Positions 43,401 through 52,917 of a stretch of DNA of 64,000 nucleotides are shown here, one piece after another. Position 1 is the stretch's first letter. The number at the start of each line of letters is the position of its first letter. The stretch covers positions 62,001 to 126,000 of the forward strand of contig NZ_JAWDIY010000003.1 of NCBI RefSeq assembly GCF_032380655.1, read 5' to 3'. The position numbers were made by a program, and so were the translations under genes. The stretch comes from Diplocloster hominis (lineage in GTDB: Bacteria; Bacillota; Clostridia; Lachnospirales; Lachnospiraceae). The notes beneath the pieces were generated by a model. It saw only the letters and a list, made by a program, of their open reading frames with translations, was not told where the DNA came from and searched no databases.

Positions 43401-46101
43401 CCGGCCGGTTCACCGGTTCCATTGCCAGCAAAGCCTCGGATATCTCCGCCGCCTCCCCGCTGTTCAGGGCGGCTCTCAATGCCTCTTTACTGGTATTCGT
43501 ATATTTCCCTTCCAGTTTCTCCTGCGCTTCCTTCTGCAGCTTCTCGAGTGTTAAAGCTGCCCTGTTAACCTGAAAACGGCTGTCTGTTGACAGTTTCACT
43601 CCCTCGCCCTTATAGAGGACACGGGGAGTTTCTCCGGTAGGAGAATCTATAATGCAGTCCGTCAGCTCACCATCCTGCCACCGGAAACTCAACTGATAGC
43701 CGCCTCTGGCCCGCATTCCTTTTATGGCGCCGTTTTTCCACTGGGATGGTATATATTCCATCAGGTTGATTTCCCCGAACCGGCTGTCCAGTATGGTCTC
43801 GCCCACATAATTGGCCAAAGGTCCGTATAGAAGCGCGCTGCTGATGGAAGGATCAGATCTGGCATAGGACAGATCCGTCAGCCCGGCCCGTACTCCCATT
43901 ACCATTTTATCCGGATGTCTGCCCGCTCCTACGGAAAACAGCCGATCAGCTTCCTTCTGAAGCGCGTAGTATACTTCAGGGGTGTCCGCCTCATTGAATG
44001 TACTGTGGTTCAGGAACAGCGCCAGAAGGTGGGAAGCATGCCGGTGATTCGGATCACCTATGGAATATTCATTATAAAATTCTTTCAGCCTTCCGGTATC
44101 CTGGTCGATATACATTTCCAATGGAACCATCTTCTCGCTGGCCTGTTTCACCCGCTCCAGCAGCGCAGTATCGTAAGATACCCCTTCTTCCTGCAGCACC
44201 TTGGCGCCATTTTGCATCATGCGGAACAGGTTCTGATAGACCCCCACGTCACAGGCCGTACTGATATCAAAGGAAGCCCTTCCTCCGCTGAAACTAAACC
44301 AGTGCTCCGGTGATCCGGACGGAGCGATCACCAGGTAATCCTTCAGTTCCCCGTAGACGCCCTCCACGCTCGTAAGCGTACTCAGCGCGAATCTGGCGGC
44401 GCCTTCCATAATCGGATAATATTTCTTCAAAAGTTCCGTATCCTGCGTATAGTCATATTTGTCATACAAGGTATCCATCAGCCAGATACCGTCGGCTATC
44501 CAGGAGCTGTATTGGGGATCATCTCCCCACATCCCGGTCTGCGCCCAGATATCGGTAGAATGAGCCGCCATCCAGGAGCCCGGTTCCGCGCCGTAGGTTT
44601 GTTCCGCGGTTTTCCCGCCGTTTGAAGCGTTGGACACACTGGTGAGAAGTTTGTATAGACCGTCTGCCGTATCCGACAGATTCCCCGCCCCCTTTATGGC
44701 CTGCATTTTTTCTACATTTTCATTTAAAAAGAACGCGCCGTTGTTGGGCGGACTCCACGTGGAGCTCCAGATTCCCAGGAGATTGGCCGGAACCCTGGAA
44801 TTCTCCCGTTCACTGCACAGGCTGAAATAACGTCCGTATTGGTAATAGCGCGCGTAGTCAAAGGGCGTGGACTGCCCTCCGGACGTCTTAACAATCGGAT
44901 CCCCCTCCAGGTCAATCCACATTCTGCGGTACAGAGGCCGGAAATCCTGCTGGTGCCGTTCTAAGAGTTCATCATAGCTTTTCTGCGACGCCGCGTCCAG
45001 CGTCTGACGCACAACCCCGGCATAGTCCACGCCGCTGTTGGACGGATCCGTATTCGCGTCTTTGAAGCTGGTCTCACAGGTGTAGATCAGTACAATCTCT
45101 CCGGCTCCCGTCACCTTGAGAGAGTTTCCGTCCGCCCGGACCGTTCCGTCGTTTTTCGGCAGCAGCACCTTTACCCTGGCTTCGAAAAGAGTTCCCCGGC
45201 CGGCATCCCAGGTACCGTATACGCCATTGGTCACTCTCATGTCGTAGGGGGCGCGGCCGTTCATCACCACTTCATTTCTGTCCGCATCCACCGTTACTTT
45301 GTTCTCCGACGCCTTTCCCAGCATCGCAGAGGGGAGTTCGAATGTAACCGACATGTTCATGGCCTCCGATGCGCTGCTTGCGATCCGGGTGACCATTACA
45401 TTGTCCGGATTACTGATAAAGGATTGACGGGTATAAGTGGCAGTACCCTTCTGAAAGGTAATGTCCGAAGTAGCCCCGTCCATATTCAGTATCCTCTGAT
45501 AGCCGGAAGTCCCTGAGGTCAGATCCGGGAAGGAGAGCTTCATCCTGCCCATAGACAAAAAGCTGGCCTGCGATGTGGAGGATGCGTTCCATATCTTTTT
45601 GGAAAGACCGTCCACCTGTTTCATAAGATTTAACCGTTCCTGATCGCTGATTCCTTCTCGGTATGCCGAAACCAGAACTTCTTTTAACTGCCGGTATGCT
45701 TCTTTCCGGGTTTCCTGGGTGTTTCCGTATCCTCCATAGCAGGAGGCATCCCCCTTCCAAAGATCTTCTTTATATTTCGGATCTCCCGACCAAAAGGTGG
45801 AATGGTTCAGCGGAAAGATGTCTTCCGCGATCCCGCCGTTTTCCTTTGCGGCAAATATCCCATTCCCCATGGGAGTTCCGCCGGAACCTTCCGGATTTCC
45901 TTCCGGGTTCCCCATATTAATTTTTAGTTTGTTCCATTCCTCGGTCCCGTCCGTGGCGGAGGCGGACATATCAAATGAGCTTTTTTGCCCCTGTGCCGCT
46001 GCTTTTAATGGCATAGCCGGGAATAGTCCTGCCAGCAGACAGAGCGTTAAGCCCGCTGCCGCCAGTTTTTTACCGTTCTTCCATCTCCATTTTCTTATCA
46101 T
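40441..46101 (-). CDS. Surface GH95-type alpha-L-fucosidase with FIVAR repeats
   Basis: 1,886 residues from ATG 46101 (GGAGAGGG five bases upstream; the ATG 14 codons earlier lacks a site). Signal peptide 1-36, then a GH95-like body (about 55-840). NEN (460-462) matches the Asn-x-Asn pair that positions the base, PSGSPEHW (595-601) the acid segment, and DPNHRHASHL (683-692) the third motif. GH95 enzymes remove alpha-1,2-linked fucose by inversion. The segment before NEN (SPPNNGAFF) differs from common GH95 members, so specificity may differ. Two near-identical galactose-binding-like domains (about 1003-1120 and 1193-1300) and a long FIVAR array (to about 1715) follow. A Ser/Thr/Gln-rich linker, then a terminal helix and basic tail; the motif before the helix is ENTG, not TGD. 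Confidence 0.82.
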   Translation of the reverse strand: MIRKWRWKNGKKLAAAGLTLCLLAGLFPAMPLKAAAQGQKSSFDMSASATDGTEEWNKLKINMGNPEGNPEGSGGTPMGNGIFAAKENGGIAEDIFPLNHSTFWSGDPKYKEDLWKGDASCYGGYGNTQETRKEAYRQLKEVLVSAYREGISDQERLNLMKQVDGLSKKIWNASSTSQASFLSMGRMKLSFPDLTSGTSGYQRILNMDGATSDITFQKGTATYTRQSFISNPDNVMVTRIASSASEAMNMSVTFELPSAMLGKASENKVTVDADRNEVVMNGRAPYDMRVTNGVYGTWDAGRGTLFEARVKVLLPKNDGTVRADGNSLKVTGAGEIVLIYTCETSFKDANTDPSNSGVDYAGVVRQTLDAASQKSYDELLERHQQDFRPLYRRMWIDLEGDPIVKTSGGQSTPFDYARYYQYGRYFSLCSERENSRVPANLLGIWSSTWSPPNNGAFFLNENVEKMQAIKGAGNLSDTADGLYKLLTSVSNASNGGKTAEQTYGAEPGSWMAAHSTDIWAQTGMWGDDPQYSSWIADGIWLMDTLYDKYDYTQDTELLKKYYPIMEGAARFALSTLTSVEGVYGELKDYLVIAPSGSPEHWFSFSGGRASFDISTACDVGVYQNLFRMMQNGAKVLQEEGVSYDTALLERVKQASEKMVPLEMYIDQDTGRLKEFYNEYSIGDPNHRHASHLLALFLNHSTFNEADTPEVYYALQKEADRLFSVGAGRHPDKMVMGVRAGLTDLSYARSDPSISSALLYGPLANYVGETILDSRFGEINLMEYIPSQWKNGAIKGMRARGGYQLSFRWQDGELTDCIIDSPTGETPRVLYKGEGVKLSTDSRFQVNRAALTLEKLQKEAQEKLEGKYTNTSKEALRAALNSGEAAEISEALLAMEPVNRPEKSQVKVTAENNKNVLTAAGETVQLTAVSASENAKYRWSLETLQEGQDIKYTASIDANGMVTAIGGGKVRATAFCLDGSGSTGSIDLMMELPVSEVVNIDDRDGRIQYVKGNWAEWNEAKHMNGTITHSSAAGNAVSLTFTGTGIEFISTQGGHLGGFGVDIDGEVAVPSVNMNTGSQNQYLAFSKYDLIPGEHTITLTSLNINGRTRFDVDAFNVINVKMPDTDRKELRKLYESYQGIENSDGKYSRERWENFQNAMESADTLLQSFTCSQDEINSMKETLKKAYAQLSDKEQTETVDDRDGRISYKGTWTTWNDSKHENGTITYCANSGDNASLTFNGTGIEFVTSAGGHLGGFSVTIDGEEVEPEIRVNGAGQYKFTAYSNHNLKQGEHTILITSKGTAGKRRIDVDAFRVFNRIDKAALREACERYEPLEDDGTYTPLSWEAFRAARETAKARLEDTDITQAQVNEALDVLEQAYEGLKKKGDPAELIGLIAECDGLEEAAFTAESWAQFAPVLEDVRKILDDGNADQSAINQQYNRLLEARLALDEIPASADKKELEELIARAEAVDRTNLRPGKLEDLDLALAEAGRIYDKSDATAAEVAKAADDLLQAIVNLKEIVDRTDVGELAGILAGLKAEAYTPESYGTLSDALAQAETLNDDSEAAQIQEAYRALQEAYGQLVRVPAPADVSSLTNAMKKTEFVLAHEDQFMPSTIKGLKEALEAAQAISEQQGATQDQIDEAVRTLTGANARVRVREDKEVLLRALQKAMLYRSAHYTPESFAVLEAACAQGELIAENGDAGKEQIAGAAADIEKALGGLISVKSESQEPPTQQPTQPDNEALAERKDSTEPDSSTGETSGQNTAKRQDTQETGQNERTEPDPGKGKVTGNTEESLTTAKNSSEKTSVAMKDTGTTGQASTDASADQAADQTTADQASSGQISAAQTSVENTGFLLVAAAAVMTIVLGGAVLWKNKRAKGNQE

Positions 46102-46156
46102 TCTTCCCTCTCCTATGGCATAATTTCTCTTCCCTTTTCTCAATACTCCAATCTAA

Positions 46157-46193
46157 ATCAGGCACTTATTCTTGTGTTTTATAGGTGTCTGAT
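46157..46193. promoter_or_regulatory. Inverted repeat upstream of the GH95 gene
   Basis: ATCAGGCAC (46157-46165) and GTGTCTGAT (46185-46193) pair with one mismatch, 56-92 bases before the start codon. Possible operator; no TACGAT box was found here. Confidence 0.35.
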
Positions 46194-46228
46194 ATTAATT
46201 CATTTTTGAAATAAGGTATAAGGAAAAA

Positions 46229-46271
46229 GGGCGGCCCAAATTACTGCTATTTTTCACATTTTGGGCCACCC
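46229..46271 (-). terminator. Terminator after the GH2 gene
   Basis: A 12-bp stem (GGGCGGCCCAAA/TTTGGGCCACCC, one mismatch) lies 25 bases after the minus-strand stop. On the minus strand it is followed by CTTTTTCCTTAT. Confidence 0.8.
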
Positions 46272-46295
46272 TCTGTTAGGAGACTTTATGTATCG

Positions 46296-49200
46296 CTATT
46301 TACCGGTTTGGCTTCTTTTAACCCGATCGCGGACAAATACGCCTGCCCCCGCCAGGCCGGCCAGCATAAGAATCAGAATAAACGCGCCGGTCGGACTGTC
46401 ATCCCCGGTTTGAGGGGTTTGACTTACCGAATTACCGCCGGAACTGTTCTGTCCGGAATCGTCCGAACCGTTCTTGTCCCCGGAACTCTGGTTATTATTC
46501 GAATTCTGATTATTCGAATTCTGGTCGTCCTTATTCTGGTCATCTTTGTTCTGGTCATCTTCTCCCGGCTTGGCCGGGTCTTTTTCCTTCAGTCCGCCCA
46601 GGGCGTCGGTCAGTCTTTTGACGGCCTCTTCCACCCTGGCGAATCCTGATGTCTTGTCATGAAAGACCACCTGGCCGAATTCCACAGCGCCTTTCAGAAC
46701 ATCCGCAGTATCCTGTGTGTATTTGGACAAATCCTTATCTCCCGCTTCCCGCAGCAGCTCCTGAAGCTTTGACTTATCCGGTTTGACTCCGATCTTCTCG
46801 ATCGCTTCGCTTAAACGGACACACCGCTCATTGACCGTCTGCTGTGTGGCATTGTCGTCGCCCATACAGGCCAGCGCTTCCTCTAAAGCCGCTTCCAGTT
46901 CAGCCTTCGCCTCTTTCACGGCTTCTGTATATTCAGGTCTCTTTTGCAGCGCTTGCGCCTGCCCTATGAGTTCTTCCAACTTTTGCTTATCTGCGGTTAC
47001 CCGGTCATCCACGACCTTCACATTCACGGATCCGCTTACTCCGTTACCTGCCGTGGCGGTTACCTTACCTTCACCGGGTTCCTTCGGTATCAACATACCG
47101 TTCTTCACATCCGCAATGTTTGCCGGTTCTACCTTCCACGTGAGGGAAGGATCCGCCGCATCAGCCGGAAGAACCGTTACCTGAAGCTTCATCCCCTGCG
47201 TCCTACTCATAGGCACTTCATACAGCTCCCGGTCAAACCGGATGTCGGTCACCGGTTTCTGCAGGTTCAGATTCAATTCGTAGGTTCGGCTGTTAACGCC
47301 GTTCTCCGCGGTTACGATCAGTTTCGCAGGCGTCCCCGGCAGGCCGGATTGAATCAGGGTCACGGAAGCGTTGTTATCCACCTCCGCACGGATCTCAGGC
47401 GTTTCCCGCTCTGTCTGCACCGCGTATTGCAGCGTTTCATTGGCAAAATTCGGAACAGGATTTCCGTCAACCAGTATGTTCTGCACGTTAAAGTCATCGT
47501 AAGACTCCACCAGCTTTTCATATGCGCTCATTTCCGTGATACCCAGATATTTTCCGGACTGCGCCTCCATCTTAATCCGGATCGCATAGGTTTCCACCGT
47601 GTCAAAAGTAAAGTGGGCCGTATCATTTTCTGGAATTGCATCCGGTCCGGTCAGATTTTCCACGTTTGCCCAGTTGGCGTCGTCGTTCAGCATATGATCG
47701 GAAGGAACCACTTTTGCCGTGGCCTCGTCCATGGGCGTCTCCACCGTATCTGTCACCAGGTACTGGATCTCATAGGATTCCGGGAATTCGGTTCCGCCGC
47801 TGTCCCGGTAAAAATCGATATCCAGATTATCCACAAATTTTTTCTGAGGCGTGTCCTTGCCCATGATCACGGCTACCCAGTCCCCGCCGCGGGCGGGTGA
47901 TACGTAATTCGTCCACCGGTTTACCGGATCATTACCATAACTGACCAAATTATCGTTGATGGCGTCGATCCGGTCGTTCCCCATGGGATGGGAGTTTGTA
48001 TAAGACGCCACAGCTCTCGGCCAATAGTATCCCTGCAGGTAGCCAAGCAGATTATCTCCGGCGGCCGTGTCAGCTGAGACTCGGACCTGAATGCAGGTCC
48101 GCAGCGTACCACCGTCTCTGGTCTGCGCATCACCGACTGTTCCGAACACCGTAAAAGTCTGTTCTTCTTTTAACAGTTCTCTGTCATAAGCATCCCAGGT
48201 TACATCCACGTCATCCGTAGTCCCGTCACTATAATATAATCTTGCCTTCGCCGGCAGAGCCGGCGCCGTTCCAAGCGGGGTAGCGGCGGAAAAGTTCTGA
48301 ACCCCCAGCAAGCCGTTGACGATTACTTTCGCTTCAGGCCTTTTTCCCTGCCGGTCCACCGTACCGGATACGATAAATTCTCCATACTGCGCATACTGCT
48401 CTTCCTTGATCTCGTCCCAGACTACATCCACATATTTTGTGAATCCGTTATCGAATGTGGCGCGGATACGATCCGGCAGAACCGGTTTCTCCCCTTTCTT
48501 TGTCTCTACCTGGACTGCTTCATAGGAAGTGATGATCTGCGGTTCCGGGTTCACGGCGATGTCGATGGTAATCGGCGAGGATTCCACCGTAGTCCCCTGG
48601 TAGGTCACGGATACTTTAATCTCCACGGCTCCCGCCTGGTAGGCATAGAATCTGCCGTTGATCACTTCTCCCTCTCCGGTAACGTTGGTCACCGTATAAC
48701 GGATCTCATCCAGAGTTCCGGCTGCGACTGGTTCGCCGTCCTCCAGCAGGGCTTTTATAGTAAGAACTCCGGTTTCATTTTCTTTGATCTGTTCCGTTTC
48801 CAGGGACAGTTCCGCCGATTTAAGAAGCGGCGGCAGCTCGGTATAGGTAATATAATATGCTTTTTTCGTGACATTATCTTCTGCGGTAACTTCCACAACA
48901 GCCGTCCCGTTCTTATCGTCCGCCTGGACGATCAGCAGGCTCGCGTTGCTTCCCTCCGGCAGGCTGGCGCTTACCTGCGGGATCGGCTGCGCATAAGTCA
49001 GCTCCATCGTATAAGCCGACCGCTCCGGATCAAACCCGTCTAACGCCTCGCCGTCAACCGTGATACTCTCAAGCGTGACATCGGTATCCGGTATCACACT
49101 TGGCGTCTTGGCCGGAGCGAATACTTCGATCTCCGATACGCCGCTGTTTGCCTTTGTCGTGTTATAGATATGCAGCCGGATCTCCTTCGCCTGGACCGGA

Positions 49201-52200
49201 TCGAAGGCTATGGTGTTCTTTGTAAATCCCTCGGTTCCGAAATCAGCACGGTTTACTTTATCCTGGTTTGCCACCTGCGTCCAGGCACCCTGTTCATTCT
49301 TATACTCTACCACAGCCCGTTCCGGAATCACTGTGTCATAGGAGGTAAAGAAATAAACGTCCATGGAGCTGATCTCATAGGTATCGTCAAACTCGATCGC
49401 GATCCAGTCGTCGCCGACAGACCCGCCGCCGCTTCTCCAGTTCGTCCATCTGGAACTGGATCCGATCACACCGTCGATCGCCTTCTCCGCCGGATCGGTG
49501 CCGGAAGCATAGCTGCAGGTCGCTTTGGGCAGACCGGTGTTCTTCTCATTCCGGGAGATCAGAAGCGTAGGATACACCTGTTGCCCCACACGGATATAGG
49601 CCTGCGCTTTCATCGCGGTGATCCCGGTCACCGTACCGGTCAGCTGCAGTACCTTTTCCTGGGCCACATCTTCCGCTGAGATCTGTCCATCCCAGACAAC
49701 GCCCGCTTCTCTTTGCGTTCCATCCGTATATACCACCATGGCTGTTTTAGGGAGCTCAGGAATCACGCCAATCGGGGTTACCCCCCTGTATTCTCTGATC
49801 GTAGCGACGCCCACCATCTTCACGGTAATACGGACGGTATCCCCCGTGTCGGCAACTTGTCCGTTTACCGTAAAGCTGCCCGCTTTGTCCGCGCTGCCGT
49901 CCGGAATCGGTTCCCACCGGACCGCAAGCTGGCGGCTGCCGGACAGGTTATACACGGCTTTTACCGTTTCGGGAAGCGCCACTTCTTCGCCTATGTTTGC
50001 CGTAACCGTAGGGATCTCATATCCCAGCAGCACGTCCAAATCCCTGGATTCTTCCGCGATGGTAAAACAGGTAGTCTGACTGCCCTTCAATCCCACAGAG
50101 GATGCGCTCAGGGTGAAGGAGCCAGCATCCTTTGTCGACTGGACGATCACCAGCGCTTTTCCGCTGAATGCCTTTCTCTTGTTATCCTTGTACAGTTCGT
50201 CTACCGCGATGGCATTTCCGTTGTCCACACCGACGATCTTCCCGTTCCCGGATATCCGGAAGTTAACCATGTTATCCGCAGTGGGAACGAAATTACCATC
50301 CTTATCCAGGATGTCTACGGTAATGTAGGACAAATCCCGGCCGTCTGCAGTGATCACTGTGCGGTCCGGCGTCAGTTTAATACCGGCCGCCTCCCCGGCC
50401 GTCTGTTGTATATCTTCAGCTATGATGTTATCATCCGCGTCTTTTGCCACAGCCTTTAGCGTACCGGCTTCAAACGGCACCTTCCAGGTCAGATAGATGT
50501 TCCCGTCCGCTGCCTCCTGGTAATCCATTCCGTAATCTGTCGTTTTCTGCAAAAACTCTTTTTCACCCAATGTCTCCCCGTTCAGGAACAGTTCCACCTT
50601 AGGCGCGTTGGAGTAAATGTTCAGTACCACCTCTTCCCCTTCTTCCCAGTTCCAATGGGGAATGATATGAACCATCGGATTCTCTTTTACGGAGGTCCAG
50701 ATGCTCTGATAGATATAGAACGCGTCCTTCGGGAAACCGCAGGTGTCCACCGCTCCAAAGTAAGAGCTCTTAGCCGGCCACCGGTTAAAATAGGGCGTCG
50801 GTTCTCCCAGGTAGTCAAAGCCTGTCCACATGAATTCGCCGGCGATAAATTCCCGGTCTCTGTATTCCTTCCAGGCCGTCTGGATCGTACTTCCCCAGCT
50901 TACGCGGTCCACATCGTAGGAAGACTGCTGCATATCATCATGATTATCCGCCACCCGTTCCACGCCCGGATGCGCGTATACGCCGCGGCTCCTCGTAGCG
51001 GATGCCGTCTCCGTGCCCAGTATGATCCAGTCCGGATAAGCCGCATGGGCGGTGTCATAATTGTGTTCCGCATAGTTAAACCCGGCGATATCGGATTCGT
51101 CCGCCACCTTCGCCGCTGTCCCGTTGGGGTCAAAGCCGCCCAGCCAGTTGTTGAATCCCTGGACGGTATAGCGGGTCGGATCGATTTCCTTCACCCACCG
51201 ATTCAGATTTTTGGCTGTCTGTACCGAGATTCCGCTGATCTCATTGCCGATGGACCAGGCGATGATACAGGGATTGTTCTTTCCCCGGTCTACCATCGTC
51301 TTGATATCGAATTCCGCCCATGTCATGCCGGGTTCGGCCGACGGATCCGTCGCCGCCTTGTCGAAGAAACGCCCATAATCGTTGGTTCTCTTACTGCTCT
51401 CCCAGCAGTCAAAGGCTTCGTCGATCACCAGCAGACCCATTTTATTACAGATATCCAACAGTTCGTCCGCCGCGGGATTATGGGTGACGCGGATAGCGTT
51501 CACGCCCATCTCCTTCATGGTCTCCATCTGCCGTTCGATCGCCCGGTAATTGGCCGCAGCCCCGAGAGAACCCTGATCATGATGCATACACACGCCGAAC
51601 AGTTTCATAGACTTCCCATTCAGGCTGAAACCGTGGTCCGGATCAAACTGGTACCACCGGAATCCAAAATCCGTCTTGTAGGTGTCTACGGTTACCCCCT
51701 CTTCCACGACTTCCGTCAGAACATAATACAGATTCGGATGGTCATTATCCCAAAGCTTTGGTTTCGCCACGGGGACCGTCTGTTGATAATCGGAGCTTTC
51801 TCCGGCAGGTATCGCGGTGCTTTCTGATTCCACCGTTTCGCTGGCCGACTTGCCCGCGGCATCATAAACCGTCGTTTTCACCACCGCGTTGGTTTCTGCC
51901 GGCTTATCATTACTGACCGTGGTCCTGACCTGCACGTTTACCGTGCCGTTTCCATATTCCTGTTCAATATCAGGCATCGTCACATATGTACCATAGCGTT
52001 TCACATGAACCGGCTGAGTCACAGTCAGGTTCACGCTACGGTAGATACCGCTGCCCGCGTACCAGCGGCAGGTAGGCTGATCATTCACCGCCTTAACGGC
52101 GATCACATTTTCCGTGACTCCGTCCGCAGCCAGCAGATCCGTGATATCATAGGAAAATGGAGAATATCCGTAAGGATGGTTTCCCACATAAGTCCCATTC

Positions 52201-52697
52201 ACGTAGACGCTGCTGTCCATATATACGCCGCCGAAATCTATGGTTACGGTCTTTCCCTGCATGGACGGCGGAAGCACAAAATGCTTACGGTACCACCCGG
52301 TGCCTCCGTTCAGGAACCCCTCATTGCTTCCGCCCGGCGAGTGTTCATCAAAAGCGAACTCCACACTCCAGTCGTGAGGCAGGCTGAGTTCTTTCCAATC
52401 CGCGTCGTCATACTCTTTGTTCTTGGCATTGGCTTCATCCCCGTAATGAAACAGCCAATCTTCGTTAAACGCAATACTCCGGCTGCCATCCAGGACAATA
52501 TCCTGTACGGAAGCCATCGCGCGAAGGTCTTCCTCCCTGATTTCCGGCTGTTCCTCCTTGCGCTCTTCCTCCGGCGTCGGCGTAGTTTCGTCTTTCTCCG
52601 GCGCGGCCAGGGCGCTCATGCCTCCTCCCAGCAGCATAACCGCCGACAATAATCCGGCCAGACTAATCCGCAGGTAACGTGCTAACTTAAGTCTCAT
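46296..52697 (-). CDS. Surface GH2 beta-galactosidase-type enzyme
   Basis: 2,133 residues. After a signal peptide (1-32), the GH2 sugar-binding (about 75-230), Ig-like (230-345) and TIM-barrel (350-670) domains follow. Acid/base is E486 (SIGNEI) and nucleophile E563 (LGTETAS). The rest is accessory: Ig-like domains (about 690-1040, with group-4-like repeats near 905 and 970), F5/8C (1050-1195), a cadherin-like segment (1205-1285), more Ig-like repeats (1390-1540), a second F5/8C (1545-1728), a cadherin-like and a Big_2-like domain (1735-1897), two FIVAR units (1905-2037), an Asp/Asn/Gln-rich linker (2046-2090) and a TPQTGDDSP anchor. AGGAGGG precedes the ATG. Release of terminal beta-galactose from host glycans fits the context. 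Some GH2 relatives act on other beta-glycosides. Confidence 0.9.
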   Translation of the reverse strand: MRLKLARYLRISLAGLLSAVMLLGGGMSALAAPEKDETTPTPEEERKEEQPEIREEDLRAMASVQDIVLDGSRSIAFNEDWLFHYGDEANAKNKEYDDADWKELSLPHDWSVEFAFDEHSPGGSNEGFLNGGTGWYRKHFVLPPSMQGKTVTIDFGGVYMDSSVYVNGTYVGNHPYGYSPFSYDITDLLAADGVTENVIAVKAVNDQPTCRWYAGSGIYRSVNLTVTQPVHVKRYGTYVTMPDIEQEYGNGTVNVQVRTTVSNDKPAETNAVVKTTVYDAAGKSASETVESESTAIPAGESSDYQQTVPVAKPKLWDNDHPNLYYVLTEVVEEGVTVDTYKTDFGFRWYQFDPDHGFSLNGKSMKLFGVCMHHDQGSLGAAANYRAIERQMETMKEMGVNAIRVTHNPAADELLDICNKMGLLVIDEAFDCWESSKRTNDYGRFFDKAATDPSAEPGMTWAEFDIKTMVDRGKNNPCIIAWSIGNEISGISVQTAKNLNRWVKEIDPTRYTVQGFNNWLGGFDPNGTAAKVADESDIAGFNYAEHNYDTAHAAYPDWIILGTETASATRSRGVYAHPGVERVADNHDDMQQSSYDVDRVSWGSTIQTAWKEYRDREFIAGEFMWTGFDYLGEPTPYFNRWPAKSSYFGAVDTCGFPKDAFYIYQSIWTSVKENPMVHIIPHWNWEEGEEVVLNIYSNAPKVELFLNGETLGEKEFLQKTTDYGMDYQEAADGNIYLTWKVPFEAGTLKAVAKDADDNIIAEDIQQTAGEAAGIKLTPDRTVITADGRDLSYITVDILDKDGNFVPTADNMVNFRISGNGKIVGVDNGNAIAVDELYKDNKRKAFSGKALVIVQSTKDAGSFTLSASSVGLKGSQTTCFTIAEESRDLDVLLGYEIPTVTANIGEEVALPETVKAVYNLSGSRQLAVRWEPIPDGSADKAGSFTVNGQVADTGDTVRITVKMVGVATIREYRGVTPIGVIPELPKTAMVVYTDGTQREAGVVWDGQISAEDVAQEKVLQLTGTVTGITAMKAQAYIRVGQQVYPTLLISRNEKNTGLPKATCSYASGTDPAEKAIDGVIGSSSRWTNWRSGGGSVGDDWIAIEFDDTYEISSMDVYFFTSYDTVIPERAVVEYKNEQGAWTQVANQDKVNRADFGTEGFTKNTIAFDPVQAKEIRLHIYNTTKANSGVSEIEVFAPAKTPSVIPDTDVTLESITVDGEALDGFDPERSAYTMELTYAQPIPQVSASLPEGSNASLLIVQADDKNGTAVVEVTAEDNVTKKAYYITYTELPPLLKSAELSLETEQIKENETGVLTIKALLEDGEPVAAGTLDEIRYTVTNVTGEGEVINGRFYAYQAGAVEIKVSVTYQGTTVESSPITIDIAVNPEPQIITSYEAVQVETKKGEKPVLPDRIRATFDNGFTKYVDVVWDEIKEEQYAQYGEFIVSGTVDRQGKRPEAKVIVNGLLGVQNFSAATPLGTAPALPAKARLYYSDGTTDDVDVTWDAYDRELLKEEQTFTVFGTVGDAQTRDGGTLRTCIQVRVSADTAAGDNLLGYLQGYYWPRAVASYTNSHPMGNDRIDAINDNLVSYGNDPVNRWTNYVSPARGGDWVAVIMGKDTPQKKFVDNLDIDFYRDSGGTEFPESYEIQYLVTDTVETPMDEATAKVVPSDHMLNDDANWANVENLTGPDAIPENDTAHFTFDTVETYAIRIKMEAQSGKYLGITEMSAYEKLVESYDDFNVQNILVDGNPVPNFANETLQYAVQTERETPEIRAEVDNNASVTLIQSGLPGTPAKLIVTAENGVNSRTYELNLNLQKPVTDIRFDRELYEVPMSRTQGMKLQVTVLPADAADPSLTWKVEPANIADVKNGMLIPKEPGEGKVTATAGNGVSGSVNVKVVDDRVTADKQKLEELIGQAQALQKRPEYTEAVKEAKAELEAALEEALACMGDDNATQQTVNERCVRLSEAIEKIGVKPDKSKLQELLREAGDKDLSKYTQDTADVLKGAVEFGQVVFHDKTSGFARVEEAVKRLTDALGGLKEKDPAKPGEDDQNKDDQNKDDQNSNNQNSNNNQSSGDKNGSDDSGQNSSGGNSVSQTPQTGDDSPTGAFILILMLAGLAGAGVFVRDRVKRSQTGK

Positions 52698-52729
52698 AAT
52701 CTCCCTCCTATTCTCAACATTTTATCTCC

Positions 52730-52735
52730 ATTATA
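52730..52735 (-). promoter_or_regulatory. Probable -10 box of the GH2 gene
   Basis: TATAAT on the minus strand, 32 bases before the start codon. TGTTTT lies 17 bases upstream as a weak -35. No TACGAT box was found. Confidence 0.5.
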
Positions 52736-52904
52736 GATTTCCTCTCTCCCTCAAAACATAGGATATTCTCTTGAATACTAACGTTTTACTATGTTCTTCC
52801 ATATAGGCCCGGGAAGGGACATCGCCGCGCGGAAGTTTCATGTCTAACGGGTAAGGACCGTGAATCACCCAGTCCTCTTCCCTGAGTTCTTCCCGGTCCT
52901 GAAG
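52731..52904 (-). pseudogene. Unexplained open frame between two enzyme genes, possible gene remnant
   Basis: 57 open codons between an in-frame TGA (52905-52907) and a TAA (52731-52733). The translation has protein-like, charged composition (REELREEDWVIHGPYPLDM, then KLPRGDVPSRAYMEEHSKTL). There is no ribosome binding site and no early ATG. It may be the 3' end of a lost gene. Family not recognised. Chance openness is possible at this length. Confidence 0.3.
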
Positions 52905-52917
52905 TCACCTTCTTATA

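Noticed and set aside
46490..46565. AT-rich tandem repeats
   Set aside because: They encode the Asp/Asn/Gln-rich linker (DDQNK units) before the anchor of the GH2 protein. Ordinary coding low complexity.
46944..47900. A 318-codon plus-strand frame
   Set aside because: Antisense to the Ig-like, F5/8C and FIVAR part of the GH2 protein. No domain signature.
50655..51827. A 390-codon plus-strand frame
   Set aside because: It is antisense to the conserved GH2 catalytic region, and its translation has the His/Arg/Ile-rich look of a shadow frame.
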